A DNA stretch of 64,000 nt from Clostridium beijerinckii (GCF_018223745.1 NZ_CP073653.1:983001-1047000); one strand, 5' to 3'; counted from the stretch's first letter, positions 1 to 9,725 are shown. Notes: generated by a model not told the origin, from the letters alone. Translations and numbers: made by a program.

Positions 1-698
1 AACATATTTATAAGGTTTTAAGATTATCTGAAGGTGAAGAAGTAGTATTAAACAATTGCGAAGGAATTGAGTATCTAGGTGAGATAGAAACTATAACTAA
101 AAGTGAAGTTATAGTTAAAATTATTAAAAGATTAGATATAAATAATGAAAGTAAAGTTAAAGTACATCTGTTTCAGGGACTACCAAAAGGTCAGAAAATG
201 GACCTGATAGTACAAAAGGGAACAGAACTTGGAGTATCTGAGTTTATTCCTGTAACAACTGCAAGAGTAGATGTAAAACTTAAAGGCGAATTTAAAAAGC
301 TTGATAGACTAAATAGAATTGCTCTTGAGGCATGCAAACAATCAAAAAGAAGTGTAATTCCTCAAGTTAAAGAAGTTATAGATTTCAATGAGGCAATAAA
401 TGAATTAAAAAAGATGGATTTGATTATTGTACCTTATGAAAATGCCGAAGATTTTGGAATTAAAACTCTTGTGAGAAAATTAGAAAGAGATAATGTGGAT
501 TTAGATACTATAAATAATGTTGGAATATTGATAGGGCCTGAGGGCGGATTTGAGGAATCTGAAATTGATGATTTAAAAGAACAGGGTGCTTATATAGTGA
601 CTCTTGGAAATAGAATATTACGTACAGAGACGGCTGGATTTACAGCTACGGCATTAATTCAATATGAATTAGGAGATTTAGGAGGAAAGCTATCATAA
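1..698 (+). CDS. rsmE: 16S rRNA (uracil(1498)-N3)-methyltransferase, 5'-truncated
   Basis: RsmE methylates N3 of U1498 in 16S rRNA using S-adenosylmethionine. The reading frame is open from base 3, before the first ATG at 198, and the upstream codons read HIYKVLRLSEGEEV, which is the PUA-like N-terminal part of the family. The gene therefore starts outside the window. The C-terminal SPOUT (knotted) domain is clear: LIGPEGGFEESEIDDLKEQG and LGNRILRTETAGFTA are the SAM-binding motifs. The stop codon TAA shares its last A with the ATG of the next gene, which indicates translational coupling with mtaB. Confidence 0.93.
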   Translation, partial: HIYKVLRLSEGEEVVLNNCEGIEYLGEIETITKSEVIVKIIKRLDINNESKVKVHLFQGLPKGQKMDLIVQKGTELGVSEFIPVTTARVDVKLKGEFKKLDRLNRIALEACKQSKRSVIPQVKEVIDFNEAINELKKMDLIIVPYENAEDFGIKTLVRKLERDNVDLDTINNVGILIGPEGGFEESEIDDLKEQGAYIVTLGNRILRTETAGFTATALIQYELGDLGGKLS

Positions 699-2101
699 TG
701 GGAGAGAACCAAATGAAATTAGTCAGAGCAGGTAGTGACAAGACTAAGCTTAAGAAGTTATCTAACAAAGAACCAATAAAAAATACAGAGGGGAAGAGTC
801 TTGTGGCTTTTGCAACTCTTGGATGCAGGGTAAATCATTATGAAACAGAGGCTATGGCGGAAAAGTTCATAAGAGAAGGTTATGAAGTAACTGACTTTGA
901 AGGTTTTGCTGATGTTTATGTTATAAATACTTGTTCTGTAACTAATATGAGTGATAAAAAATCAAGGCAAATAATTAGCAGAGCTAGAAGAAGAAATGAA
1001 AATGCAATAATTGCAGCTGTTGGATGCTATTCGCAAGTTGCGCCAGAAGAAGTTTCTAAAATACAAGGGGTAGATGTTGTACTTGGGACTAGAAATAAAG
1101 GCGATATTGTTTATTATGTGAATAAGGCTAAGGATGAGCAAAAACCTCAGTTAATGGTTGGAGAAGTTCTAAAGAATAAACAGTTTGAAGAATTAAATAT
1201 AGAAGAGTATCAAGATAAAACAAGAGCATTTTTAAAGATACAAGATGGTTGTAATAGATTTTGTGCATATTGTCTCATACCTTATACCAGAGGAACAACT
1301 TGCTCAAAAGACCCTCAAAAAGTATTGGATGAAATAAAGAATTTAAGTGAACATGGATTTAAAGAAATAATATTATCAGGAATACATACAGCATCTTATG
1401 GTGTTGATTTAGATGGAAATGTAACTTTAATAACTTTATTAGAAGAAATAGAGAAACTGGATGGAATTGAAAGAGTTAGGATAGGTTCTATAGAGCCTAG
1501 TTTCTTTACAGATGAAGTTATCGAGAAAATGAAAAAAATGAAAAAACTATGTCCACAATTTCATTTATCACTTCAAAGCGGCTGTGATGCAACTTTAAAA
1601 AGAATGAATAGAAGATATACTGCTAAAGAATACGAAGATGCAGTTAATAGAATAAGAGAAAACCTTAAAGATGCCTCAATAACTACTGATGTAATCGTAG
1701 GTTTCCCAGGTGAAACTGATAAGGAATTTAACGAAACTTATGAATACTTAAAGAGAATTAAATTAACTAAAACACATATATTCAAATTCAGCCCAAGAAA
1801 AGGTACGAAGGCTTCAGATATGCCTAATCAAATAGATGGAAATGTAAAGGACAAGAGAAGTAAGGCTTTAATTGAACTAAATGCAAAGAATGAAGGCGAC
1901 TTTAGTAAATCTTTAGTTGGAAGAGAACTAGATGTATTAGTTGAGCAAGAAGTATCTAATAAGCCTGGGGTATTTGAGGGGTATACAAGAAATTATGTAA
2001 AAGTTGAAATTCCAAATGGAAGCAGAGACATGATAGGAAAAATAATTTTATGTAAAATAATGGCCTCAGATGCGGAATATGTTGTTGGAAAAATTATATA
2101 G
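698..2101 (+). CDS. mtaB: tRNA (N6-threonylcarbamoyladenosine37-C2)-methylthiotransferase
   Basis: MtaB is a radical-SAM enzyme with two iron-sulfur clusters. It converts t6A37 to ms2t6A in tRNAs reading ANN codons. The N-terminal UPF0004 domain carries three cluster cysteines (ATLGCRVNHYETE, VINTCSVTN, AAVGCYSQ). The radical-SAM motif CNRFCAYC lies near residues 185-192, and a TRAM-like RNA-binding domain forms the C-terminus. The listed ATG at 698 overlaps the rsmE stop and has GGAGG at 681-685. A second in-frame ATG at 713 with its own GGAGAG is also possible, because the first ~35 residues are a basic extension before the conserved core. Confidence 0.93.
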   Translation: MGENQMKLVRAGSDKTKLKKLSNKEPIKNTEGKSLVAFATLGCRVNHYETEAMAEKFIREGYEVTDFEGFADVYVINTCSVTNMSDKKSRQIISRARRRNENAIIAAVGCYSQVAPEEVSKIQGVDVVLGTRNKGDIVYYVNKAKDEQKPQLMVGEVLKNKQFEELNIEEYQDKTRAFLKIQDGCNRFCAYCLIPYTRGTTCSKDPQKVLDEIKNLSEHGFKEIILSGIHTASYGVDLDGNVTLITLLEEIEKLDGIERVRIGSIEPSFFTDEVIEKMKKMKKLCPQFHLSLQSGCDATLKRMNRRYTAKEYEDAVNRIRENLKDASITTDVIVGFPGETDKEFNETYEYLKRIKLTKTHIFKFSPRKGTKASDMPNQIDGNVKDKRSKALIELNAKNEGDFSKSLVGRELDVLVEQEVSNKPGVFEGYTRNYVKVEIPNGSRDMIGKIILCKIMASDAEYVVGKII

Positions 2102-2159
2102 TTTTGGTATAATATAAATCAAGATAAGATTGATTAAGGATCATTTTTGGAATAAGATA

Positions 2160-2229
2160 TATAATTCAAAGAGAATTTCTAAATATGAATTATAAAATCT
2201 CGATTCTTACGTTTGTGAATTGAGATTGT
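2160..2229 (+). terminator. Two adjacent hairpins between mtaB and the HIT gene
   Basis: Two stem-loops follow mtaB. The first pairs 2161-2168 with 2186-2193 (ATAATTCA/TGAATTAT). The second pairs AATCTCGATTC at 2196-2206 with GAATTGAGATT at 2217-2227. No strong T-run follows, so this may be a weak terminator or a structured leader of the HIT gene, whose AGGAGG lies just downstream. Confidence 0.4.
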
Positions 2230-2250
2230 TACTTAGAAGGAGGTGAATTT

Positions 2251-2595
2251 ATGGAAGGTTGTATATTTTGCAAAATTATAAGTGGGGATATCCCTAGTAA
2301 AAAAATATATGAAGATGATAAAGTTTATGCTTTTTATGACATAAATCCTGAAGCTCCAACTCATTTCTTAGTTATTCCAAAAGAACATATCGAAAGTGCT
2401 AATACTTTAGATGACAGCAATATTGATATTGTATCACATATATTTAAAGTTATTGGTAAATTAGTAGTAGATCTTGGAATATCAGATAAAGGATATAGGG
2501 TTGTAAATAATTGTGGTGAGGATGCAGGACAGACAGTAAAACATATTCATTTCCATGTACTTGGAGGGCGAAGTTTACAGTGGCCACCAGGCTAA
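2251..2595 (+). CDS. HIT family (HinT-like) purine nucleoside phosphoramidase
   Basis: This is a 114-residue histidine-triad protein, the usual length for HinT. HinT enzymes hydrolyse adenosine 5'-monophosphoramidates. The N-terminus CIFCKIISGDIPSKKIYED is typical, and the triad HIHFHVLGG sits at residues 98-106 close to the C-terminus. Two cysteines spaced CxxC at the N-terminus could hold zinc as in some HIT proteins. The start follows AAGGAGGTGAATTT. It sits alone between mtaB and rpsU. Confidence 0.92.
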   Translation: MEGCIFCKIISGDIPSKKIYEDDKVYAFYDINPEAPTHFLVIPKEHIESANTLDDSNIDIVSHIFKVIGKLVVDLGISDKGYRVVNNCGEDAGQTVKHIHFHVLGGRSLQWPPG

Positions 2596-2645
2596 ATTTG
2601 AGTTGTTATTTGATCAATAGTAACTGGAGATTTTTTCTTAATTTC

Positions 2646-2675
2646 TTGACATTATTAATTTAAATATTGTATAAT
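2646..2675 (+). promoter_or_regulatory. Sigma-A promoter of rpsU-yqeY
   Basis: A perfect -35 TTGACA (2646-2651) and a perfect -10 TATAAT (2670-2675) are separated by 18 bp, about 60 bp upstream of the rpsU start. This is the best consensus promoter in the chromosomal part of the window. Confidence 0.8.
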
Positions 2676-2737
2676 ATAGCATGTGTTATTAAGCCCATAG
2701 CTGAGTTAATTTAAGCTAGCGGAGGGAGGGATAGTAA

Positions 2738-2914
2738 ATGTCAGAAATTAAAGTTGGAGAAAACGAAACACTTGAAAGTGCGTTAAGAAGATTTAAGAGA
2801 AAATGTGCTAGAGCTGGGGTTCTTTCTGAAGTTAGGAAGAGAGAACATTATGAAAAGCCAAGCGTTAAGAAAAAGAAGAAATCAGAAGCTGCTAGAAAGA
2901 GAAAGTTCAAATAA
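2738..2914 (+). CDS. rpsU: 30S ribosomal protein S21 (bS21)
   Basis: The 58-residue product is a complete bS21, a small-subunit protein near the anti-Shine-Dalgarno end of 16S rRNA. It begins [20 protein letters not shown], continues [20 protein letters not shown], and ends in the expected lysine- and arginine-rich tail. GGAGGGAGGG lies at 2721-2730. The rpsU-yqeY order is conserved in Firmicutes, and the two genes are probably cotranscribed. Confidence 0.95.
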   Translation: MSEIKVGENETLESALRRFKRKCARAGVLSEVRKREHYEKPSVKKKKKSEAARKRKFK

Positions 2915-2944
2915 TGATATTTTCTTTTGAAAGAAGGTACAAAA

Positions 2945-3397
2945 ATGTCATCAATTAAAGATAGATTGCAAGATGATTGGAAAATTGCTTTAAAAGCAAA
3001 AGATAAGTTCACATCTAGTGTAATTAGTACAGCTAAAGCTGCAGTATTATTGGTTGAAAAAACTGATAATAGAAAGCTTGAAGATGATGAAGTTATTACA
3101 ATATTAGCTAAAGAAATCAAGCAAAGAAGAGAAGCTATGCTTGAATTTGAAAAGGGGAATAGGCAAGATTTAATAGATCAGTCTAAGGCTGAGATTGAAA
3201 TTTTGTTGAAATACCTTCCTCAGCAGTTAAGTGAAGAAGAGATAAAACAATTAGTAAAAGAATCAGCTGAAGAAGTGGGTGCAAATAGCATTAAAGATAT
3301 GGGAAAAGTTATGTCAGCTGTTAAACCTAAAGTAGTAGGAAAAGCTGATGGTAAACTTGTAAGTCAGCTTGTTAAGGAATATTTAAATAATAAATAA
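2945..3397 (+). CDS. yqeY: GatB/YqeY domain protein
   Basis: This is a 150-residue protein of the YqeY family, which is related to the C-terminal tail domain of the amidotransferase subunit GatB. A tRNA- or translation-related role is inferred from that homology. It begins MSSIKDRLQDDWKIALKAKD and contains KYLPQQLSEEEI and the C-terminal GKADGKLVSQLVKEYL motif. An upstream in-frame TTG at 2927 is open, but the ATG at 2945, preceded by GAAGG, gives the standard family length. Confidence 0.9.
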   Translation: MSSIKDRLQDDWKIALKAKDKFTSSVISTAKAAVLLVEKTDNRKLEDDEVITILAKEIKQRREAMLEFEKGNRQDLIDQSKAEIEILLKYLPQQLSEEEIKQLVKESAEEVGANSIKDMGKVMSAVKPKVVGKADGKLVSQLVKEYLNNK

Positions 3398-3436
3398 GAA
3401 TAAAATTCAAGATTGTTTTGAGTTTTATACTAATAT

Positions 3437-3480
3437 AACAGGACATAGGATTATAAAGAGTATCCTATGTCCTGTTTCAT
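3437..3480 (+). terminator. Terminator after yqeY
   Basis: A perfect 14-bp stem pairs 3437-3450 with 3463-3476 (AACAGGACATAGGA / TCCTATGTCCTGTT) around a 12-nt loop. Only a short T-run follows, so efficiency is uncertain, but the position fits the end of the rpsU-yqeY unit. Confidence 0.7.
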
Positions 3481-3685
3481 TGTTATCTAAAATTGGACTA
3501 GCAATGAAAGGATAATATTTGGTTCATATAACTAGAATACATTATCGTAAATGAATTAGATAAAGCCATAATAGTAATGATTGGCTTTATTTTTTTGCAG
3601 GAAATTATCATTATTATTAAATTATAGAATTAATTCGCAAATCCTATCATAAATTACAATGAGAAAGTTTATGTGGGAGGAAAGC

Positions 3686-3964
3686 ATGGAAGAAAAATTT
3701 CAAAGAGGTAAAGAAAAGATACTTAGCAAGTTAGATTTTCCAAGTGACATTTCATTAGATCTACCAAAGATAATAGTCGTGGGAAACAGAGAAATAACTA
3801 TTGAAAATCATAAGGGCATTATATTTTTCGAAACTAATATGGTTAAAATAAATTCCAGAATAGGTGCAATCATAATTGAGGGGAAAGAGTTCGAAATACT
3901 TTTTATTGCAGAAACGAGTATAACAATAAGCGGAATCTTTAAAGGTATTTCATATGAGAGGTAG
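3686..3964 (+). CDS. yqfC: Sporulation protein YqfC
   Basis: YqfC is a small conserved endospore-former protein, encoded with yqfD and under mother-cell sigma-E control in Bacillus subtilis. The product is 92 residues, matching the family length, with a beta-rich core (NREITIENHKGIIFFETNMV). Earlier in-frame ATGs at 3659 and 3671 exist. The ATG at 3686 is preferred because GGGAGG at 3675-3680 lies 5 nt upstream and the family starts there. Its stop overlaps the likely ribosome binding site of yqfD. Confidence 0.85.
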   Translation: MEEKFQRGKEKILSKLDFPSDISLDLPKIIVVGNREITIENHKGIIFFETNMVKINSRIGAIIIEGKEFEILFIAETSITISGIFKGISYER

Positions 3965-3970
3965 AATATT

Positions 3971-5098
3971 ATGTTTAGCAGCTTGAAATCGGGACAAGTA
4001 ACCATAGAAATTAATGCTTTAGTGCCAGAAAAAATATTAAATGCCTTTTGGAATAGCCAAATCTATACCTGTAATATAGTGAAAGTAAGCTTGACAACGG
4101 TAAGAGTAACTATATATTACAGAGATTATAAAGATGCAGAAATATTAATAAAAAAATATAAAGGAAAAGTTAAGATAGTAAGAACTAGTGGAATAATAGT
4201 TTTACTTATGAAAATGAGAAGAAAGATTTCTCTAGTTATAGGAATGGGATTATTTTTTGCTGTGATATATATATTATCAAATTATATATGGGCTATAGAT
4301 ATAGAGACACAGAGGAATTTAAGTCCATTTGAAGTTAGACAACAGCTCTCATCAATTGGAATCAAACCAGGGCTTAGCAAATCACAAGTTAATGTATATC
4401 AAATAGAAAAAAAGATGGAAGATTTAAATAGCCAGATAATGTGGATTAGGGTTAGGATAGAGGGGTCTACATTAAAATTGGTTATAAAGGAAAAAGTAAA
4501 TCCTCCGTCTACAGAAAAAACATTATATAATCAAGTTATTGCTAAAATGGATGGAGAAGTAAAGAGAGTATATACAAATTCAGGGAATCCAGCAGTTGTG
4601 CCAGGAGATATAGTAAAGAAAGGTGACGATCTAATATTGCCTATACAAGGAAGGGAAGGCTTTCAGATGGAAGTAAAACCTAGCGGAACAGTTATAGCAA
4701 ATACTTTTTATGATAAATTTATGGAGATTCAAGTAAGTGGAGAAAAGCTTGAGAGAACTGGTAACAAAAATAGTGATATATACTTAAATTTTTTTGGAAA
4801 AAAAGTTTACTTGAAAAAAGCTATAAATCAATTTGAATATTATGATAAAATAGAAGAGAAGGATGGTTTCTTTAATAAGATAACATATTTCGAAAAAAAA
4901 GGTATAAATGTAAACTTAGATAAAGAAAGTACAGTTAAAGAAGCTACAGAAAAGTTAGAGGGGTCATTGAGAAAAACACTTAGCAACGATGCAAAGATAA
5001 TAGATAAGAAAACTGCAGTAGAAGATATTGAAGGCGGAAAGATATTAATTAATGTTAAATTTACTGTAGAACAGGATATTGCTAAAAACGTATCATAA
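3971..5098 (+). CDS. yqfD: Sporulation protein YqfD
   Basis: YqfD is a membrane protein found with YqfC in endospore formers. The 375 residues begin FSSLKSGQVTIEINALVPEK, a family signature. One transmembrane segment lies near residues 87-106 (LVIGMGLFFAVIYILSNYIW), followed by a large, probably extracytoplasmic domain. The gene starts 6 nt after yqfC and is followed by pgpH, the same order as in other Firmicutes. The exact molecular function is not established. Confidence 0.88.
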   Translation: MFSSLKSGQVTIEINALVPEKILNAFWNSQIYTCNIVKVSLTTVRVTIYYRDYKDAEILIKKYKGKVKIVRTSGIIVLLMKMRRKISLVIGMGLFFAVIYILSNYIWAIDIETQRNLSPFEVRQQLSSIGIKPGLSKSQVNVYQIEKKMEDLNSQIMWIRVRIEGSTLKLVIKEKVNPPSTEKTLYNQVIAKMDGEVKRVYTNSGNPAVVPGDIVKKGDDLILPIQGREGFQMEVKPSGTVIANTFYDKFMEIQVSGEKLERTGNKNSDIYLNFFGKKVYLKKAINQFEYYDKIEEKDGFFNKITYFEKKGINVNLDKESTVKEATEKLEGSLRKTLSNDAKIIDKKTAVEDIEGGKILINVKFTVEQDIAKNVS

Positions 5099-5158
5099 GG
5101 GGTATTCAAAGTTGTTTTTATGCCTATTACTTATTATTAAGATGAAAAGGTGAATTAC

Positions 5159-7261
5159 ATGGATATAAAACAAAATAATAAATGGAAAAATAATAGAATT
5201 CAAAGAATTTTATTATTTATACTTGTATTTAGTATAGGCTATTTATTGCTTGTTACCGCAATAACTCCTAAGCAATATAGCTTAAAAGAAGGAGATATAC
5301 CAAGAGTAGATATAAAAGCTCCAAGAGATATAGTGGATGAAAAAGCTACAAAGGAAAAAGAAGATCAAGCGGCCGAAAAGGTAGGGAAACAGTATACATC
5401 AAAGCCAGAAGTTAAGAAAGAAGCTGAGGATAATGTAAGGGCATTGTTCGATAAACTTGTATCATTAAGCAATATGGCGAGCTCTACCGTAGCTGATAAG
5501 CAAACTGAGCTTAAGAAATTAACTATATTTCAATTAACAGATGAACAATGTAAGGCGTTGATAGGAATATCAAAAGATACTTTGCCGGGCATAGAAGACA
5601 AAATAGTAAATATAATTGACAGTGCATATGAAAAAAATATACAGGAAAAAGATGAAGGTGCCTTAAAAGAAGCAAAAGGAGCTGTTTCAACTCAAATAGA
5701 TAATTTAAACTTAGATAAAGATGTATCAAGTGCTTTAAAGCAAATAGCTCAAACACAAATAAACCCTAATGTTTTTTTTGATGAAGAAAAAACACAAGAA
5801 AAGATACAGGAAGTCAAGAAGAATGTATCTAAAGTAATAATAAAACAAAATCAGATTATAGTTAAAGAAGGAGAGCCTGTAACACAAGATCAAATTGATA
5901 TTCTATCAGATCTTGGAATGCTTAACGATGAAAATGTAACAGCTTATATATATATTTATTTAGCGCTTGCAATATTTTGGATGATAATATTGTTTCTTCA
6001 ATATGGATATGTGAGAATAAATTATGGTGAAATATATAAGAACAATAAAAAGCTTATTCTTATAAGTACAATTAATTTGATTTCACTTGTGTTAGCTAGA
6101 ACTGTAGGGGTTATATCGCCTTTTCTAATTCCATTTGCGTGCGCGCCTATGATGCTTACGCTATTACTAAATTATAAGATATCATTTGTACTTAGCGCTT
6201 TAAATGCAATAGTTATAGGAGCATTAAATGGTTTTGATGTTCAGATTATTATTCTAGGAATAGTAAGTTCGGTATTAGGAGCGGCATTTTTGAAAAAGAT
6301 GCAACAAAGAAATGAATTGCTATATTCAACATTGTATACTGCTGTTGTTACCGTAATACTTACATTGTCTACGGGAATATTAATATCGAGCAATTTCGGA
6401 GATGTGTTAGTAAAAGGTGGAATCACATTCATTGGAGGCCTTTTATCAGGTATATTTGCATTAGGAATATTACCGTTTTTAGAAGGTACATTTAATGAGG
6501 TTACTACATTAAAGCTGCTAGAATTATCAAATCCTAATACACCACTGTTAAAAAAATTATTAATGGAAGCTCCAGGAACATATCATCATAGTATGCTTGT
6601 TGCAAATCTCTCAGAAATGGCAGCAGAAGAAGTTGGTGCTAATTCGGTAATTACAAGGATAGGATCATATTATCATGATATTGGAAAAACAGAGAGGCCA
6701 TATTTCTTTGGAGAGAATCAAATGGGGATAGATAATCCACATGAGAATATACCTCCAAATTTAAGTGCTATGATAATAAAATCTCATGTTAAAGATGGTC
6801 TGGAGTTAGCTAAAAAATATAAGCTTCCTAAGGTTATCCAAGATATTATATTAGAGCATCATGGTAAAACATTAGTAAAGTATTTTTACTATACTATGAA
6901 AAATAGTGCTGAAAATCCAGAGGAAATAAAAGAAGAAGATTATAGATATGAAGGCCCAATACCAAGCTCAAAAGAAGCTGGGATAGTAATGCTATCTGAT
7001 AGTGTTGAAGCGGCTGTAAGATCAATTAAGAAACCTACTAAGGATGCAATTAACCAAATGGTTAATTGCATTATAGATGATAAATTATCATCAGGACAAT
7101 TAAATGATTGTGATTTAACATTAAAAGATATAGAAAAAATAAGAGTATGTTTTTTGACTTCGTTAAATAGCATATACCATCAAAGAATAGAATACCCTAA
7201 AGAAAAAATGAAGGATTTCAATGGTGAAAGCAATAAAGGTGAATTTAAAACTAAGGAGTAA
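5159..7261 (+). CDS. pgpH: 7TM-HD cyclic-di-AMP phosphodiesterase (PgpH/YqfF family)
   Basis: PgpH-type enzymes hydrolyse cyclic di-AMP. The ~700-residue protein has the full architecture: an N-terminal membrane anchor, an extracellular 7TMR-HDED domain (residues ~45-255), a bundle of seven membrane helices (~260-445) and a cytosolic HD domain. The metal ligands are in YHHSMLVANLSE (~residue 475) and SYYHDIGKTERP (~505), followed by LEHHGKTLVKYFYY. The ATG at 5159 with AAAAGG upstream is preferred over an in-frame GTG at 5150. The gene sits between yqfD and ybeY as in Bacillus. Confidence 0.92.
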   Translation: MDIKQNNKWKNNRIQRILLFILVFSIGYLLLVTAITPKQYSLKEGDIPRVDIKAPRDIVDEKATKEKEDQAAEKVGKQYTSKPEVKKEAEDNVRALFDKLVSLSNMASSTVADKQTELKKLTIFQLTDEQCKALIGISKDTLPGIEDKIVNIIDSAYEKNIQEKDEGALKEAKGAVSTQIDNLNLDKDVSSALKQIAQTQINPNVFFDEEKTQEKIQEVKKNVSKVIIKQNQIIVKEGEPVTQDQIDILSDLGMLNDENVTAYIYIYLALAIFWMIILFLQYGYVRINYGEIYKNNKKLILISTINLISLVLARTVGVISPFLIPFACAPMMLTLLLNYKISFVLSALNAIVIGALNGFDVQIIILGIVSSVLGAAFLKKMQQRNELLYSTLYTAVVTVILTLSTGILISSNFGDVLVKGGITFIGGLLSGIFALGILPFLEGTFNEVTTLKLLELSNPNTPLLKKLLMEAPGTYHHSMLVANLSEMAAEEVGANSVITRIGSYYHDIGKTERPYFFGENQMGIDNPHENIPPNLSAMIIKSHVKDGLELAKKYKLPKVIQDIILEHHGKTLVKYFYYTMKNSAENPEEIKEEDYRYEGPIPSSKEAGIVMLSDSVEAAVRSIKKPTKDAINQMVNCIIDDKLSSGQLNDCDLTLKDIEKIRVCFLTSLNSIYHQRIEYPKEKMKDFNGESNKGEFKTKE

Positions 7262-7269
7262 TTTAAATA

Positions 7270-7773
7270 ATGATTTATGTAGATAATAGACAAAATAAAG
7301 TGGAAGCAAGTGAAAAATTAATAGAAAGATTAACAGAAGTAATAGAATTTGCATTAAAAGAAGAGGAAGTAAATATGAAATGTGAAATTTCATTATTGTT
7401 CGTTGATAATAATGAAATAAAGGAAATTAATAATGAAACAAGAGGAATAAATAGAGAAACAGATGTATTATCTTTTCCTATGTTAGAATACGAAGATAAG
7501 AAAGTATTTAAGGATATGTATAAAGATTATAAGTTTTCTCAATCTGATTTTGATGGTGACGAACTTGTACTTGGGGATATAGTTCTTTCATTAGAAAAAG
7601 CATTAGAACAGAGTAAAGAATTTAATCATTCATATGAAAGGGAAGCCTCATACTTAGTTGTACATTCAGTATTGCATCTATTGGGATACGATCATATGGA
7701 GGATGATGATAAAATAATTATGAGAAGTAGAGAAGAAGATATTTTAAATAAACTTAACATAATCAGAGGGTAA
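7270..7773 (+). CDS. ybeY: rRNA maturation factor / endoribonuclease YbeY
   Basis: YbeY is a zinc-dependent endoribonuclease involved in 16S rRNA 3'-end maturation and 70S quality control. The zinc-binding motif [11 protein letters not shown] is at residues 132-142, with histidines 132, 136 and 142. The conserved [12 protein letters not shown] segment lies upstream. The length of 167 residues is normal. The gene begins 8 nt after pgpH and precedes dgkA and era, the standard Firmicute cluster. Confidence 0.94.
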   Translation: MIYVDNRQNKVEASEKLIERLTEVIEFALKEEEVNMKCEISLLFVDNNEIKEINNETRGINRETDVLSFPMLEYEDKKVFKDMYKDYKFSQSDFDGDELVLGDIVLSLEKALEQSKEFNHSYEREASYLVVHSVLHLLGYDHMEDDDKIIMRSREEDILNKLNIIRG

Positions 7774-7808
7774 TATTTTTTATTATGTAATAGAAGTAGG
7801 GGTAAATA

Positions 7809-8510
7809 ATGAAAATGAAAAAAACACTGGAAAGCTTCAATAATGCCATAACTGGGATTATCGATACTGTAAGAACTGAACGAAATATGAAAATCCATTT
7901 AATAGTGGCGTTAGTAGTACTAATTGCAAGCTTTTTCTTTGACATAACAAAATATGAGTTTCTGATATTAGCTGTTACAATAACTATGGTAATAGCTGCT
8001 GAACTTATAAATACAGCCATAGAGGCGACTATAGATATGACAACTAATTATTACCACCCTTTGGCTAAAATCGCTAAGAATGCGGCGGCAGGTGCGGTAT
8101 TAATAACAGCCATAAATGCATTATTAGTTGGTTATATTATATTTTGGGATAGGCTCAGTAGATTTTCATTTTCTTTAATTAATAAAGTAAAGAATTCAGA
8201 GCCATATACGATATTGATTGTTCTAGTAATAGTATGTATAGTAACTATAATAGCGAAAGCAATATTTGGAGAAGGAACTCCGTTAAAAGGGGGAATGCCC
8301 AGTGGCCACAGTGCTTTGGGATTTTCAATAGCAACTGCAATATCATTAATAACGGAGGAACCAATTTGCATTCTATTGAGTTTTTTATTGGCGTTTATAA
8401 CTGCACAAAGTAGAGTGGATTCAGAAGTTCATAGTATTTTAGAGGTAATAGTTGGAGCTATATTTGGTATATTATTAACTTTGTTTATTTTTACATTATT
8501 TAGGCTTTAA
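7809..8510 (+). CDS. DgkA-type lipid kinase fused to a PAP2 phosphatase
   Basis: The N-terminal ~115 residues form a three-helix DgkA domain, which in Gram-positives phosphorylates undecaprenol or diacylglycerol; the core AAELINTAIEATID contains the conserved glutamates. The C-terminal half is a PAP2 lipid phosphatase with GGMPSGHSALGFSIA and SRVDSEVHSILE. Such kinase-phosphatase fusions are known in clostridia and could recycle undecaprenyl phosphate. Two oddities are visible: the usual AKD of the kinase reads AKN (KIAKNAAAGAVL), and the final acid of the third PAP2 motif is Glu rather than Asp. GTAGGGGT precedes the start. Confidence 0.85.
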   Translation: MKMKKTLESFNNAITGIIDTVRTERNMKIHLIVALVVLIASFFFDITKYEFLILAVTITMVIAAELINTAIEATIDMTTNYYHPLAKIAKNAAAGAVLITAINALLVGYIIFWDRLSRFSFSLINKVKNSEPYTILIVLVIVCIVTIIAKAIFGEGTPLKGGMPSGHSALGFSIATAISLITEEPICILLSFLLAFITAQSRVDSEVHSILEVIVGAIFGILLTLFIFTLFRL

Positions 8511-8540
8511 TTAAATATAGAATAATAAAAATAATATTTA

Positions 8541-8590
8541 TAGGAGAAGATATAAGATGAAATAAAACTTATATTGTCTCCTATTTCTTA
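8541..8590 (+). terminator. Terminator after dgkA-PAP2
   Basis: TAGGAGA..ATATAAG at 8541-8556 pairs with CTTATATTGTCTCCTA at 8568-8583, with a two-base internal mismatch. A T-rich stretch follows. The stem sits between the ybeY-dgkA unit and the era promoter. Confidence 0.65.
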
Positions 8591-8676
8591 AATTATAAGA
8601 ATTAATGATTTAATTCATAAGGAAACAATTGGAAGTGATTATTAAATTATTATATGATCAAATTAAGAATAGTAGA

Positions 8677-8706
8677 TTGTCAATTTACTTATAAATAGAG
8701 TATACT
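8677..8706 (+). promoter_or_regulatory. Sigma-A promoter of era
   Basis: The -35 TTGTCA (8677-8682) and -10 TATACT (8701-8706) are separated by 18 bp, about 60 bp upstream of era. This gives era its own start, separate from the preceding terminated operon. Confidence 0.65.
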
Positions 8707-8765
8707 ATTTGTAAAATAGGATAACGTTAGTTAAGCTTTTTTAAGCTTATTTTGAGGAGGAAAAA

Positions 8766-9662
8766 ATGTTTAAATCAGGATTTGTTACAATAGTTGGAAG
8801 ACCTAATGTAGGAAAATCGACTTTATTAAATTATATAATGGGGGAAAAGTTATCAATAGTTTCTAATAAACCTCAGACAACAAGAAATAACATACAAACA
8901 ATATTGACAGGTGATGATTATCAAATGATATTTGTTGATACACCAGGTATACATAAACCTAAACATAAGTTAGGAGAATACATGGTAAATTCGGCAAAAG
9001 AATCTACTAAAGATGTTGATTTAGTATTATTCTTAACAAATCCAGATGAGGAGATTGGAAAGGGCGATAAATTTATATTAGAAACCTTAAGGGATAAAAA
9101 GTGTCCTGTATTTTTAGTTTTAAATAAGGTTGATGAAAGTACACAAGATAGAGTGGCAAAAAGTTTAGAAATGTATTCAAAAGAATTTAAATTTGCAGAG
9201 ATAGTACCTATTTCTGCAATAAAAGGGAAAAACGTTGATGTATTAGTAGAACTTATGAAGAAAGCAATGCCAGAAGGACCTAAATATTATCCAGATGACA
9301 TGATAACAGATGTTCAAGAAAAGTTTGTAGTATCAGAAATAATTAGAGAAAAAGCTTTAAGAACCTTGAGAGATGAAGTGCCTCATGGTATAGCAGTAGA
9401 TATAATTCAAATGAAACAAAATGAAATAGGTACATATCATATAGAAGTAGATTTAATCTGTGAAAAAGATTCCCATAAAGGAATAATAATTGGAAAGAAT
9501 GGTCAAACACTTAAAAGAATAGGCGAAAATTCAAGATATGAATTAGAAAGATTTTTAAGATCCAAGGTTAATCTAAAAATATGGGTGAAAGTTAGAAAAG
9601 AATGGAGAGATAATCAGCTTTTATTAAAAGAATTAGGATATAAAGCGAATTCAAAGAAATAG
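8766..9662 (+). CDS. era: GTPase Era
   Basis: Era is an essential GTPase that binds the 3' end of 16S rRNA during 30S assembly. The 298 residues include G1 GRPNVGKST (~12-20), switch region TTRNN, G3 DTPG (~61), G4 NKVD (~124) and the C-terminal KH RNA-binding domain with [15 protein letters not shown]. The start follows GAGGAGG. The cdd gene that often sits upstream in Bacillus is absent here. Confidence 0.95.
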   Translation: MFKSGFVTIVGRPNVGKSTLLNYIMGEKLSIVSNKPQTTRNNIQTILTGDDYQMIFVDTPGIHKPKHKLGEYMVNSAKESTKDVDLVLFLTNPDEEIGKGDKFILETLRDKKCPVFLVLNKVDESTQDRVAKSLEMYSKEFKFAEIVPISAIKGKNVDVLVELMKKAMPEGPKYYPDDMITDVQEKFVVSEIIREKALRTLRDEVPHGIAVDIIQMKQNEIGTYHIEVDLICEKDSHKGIIIGKNGQTLKRIGENSRYELERFLRSKVNLKIWVKVRKEWRDNQLLLKELGYKANSKK

Positions 9663-9725
9663 AGTATCAATTAGAAATAGATAATTAGCCTAACATATTA
9701 TTTTTTTATATATTCCAAGTGGGAG

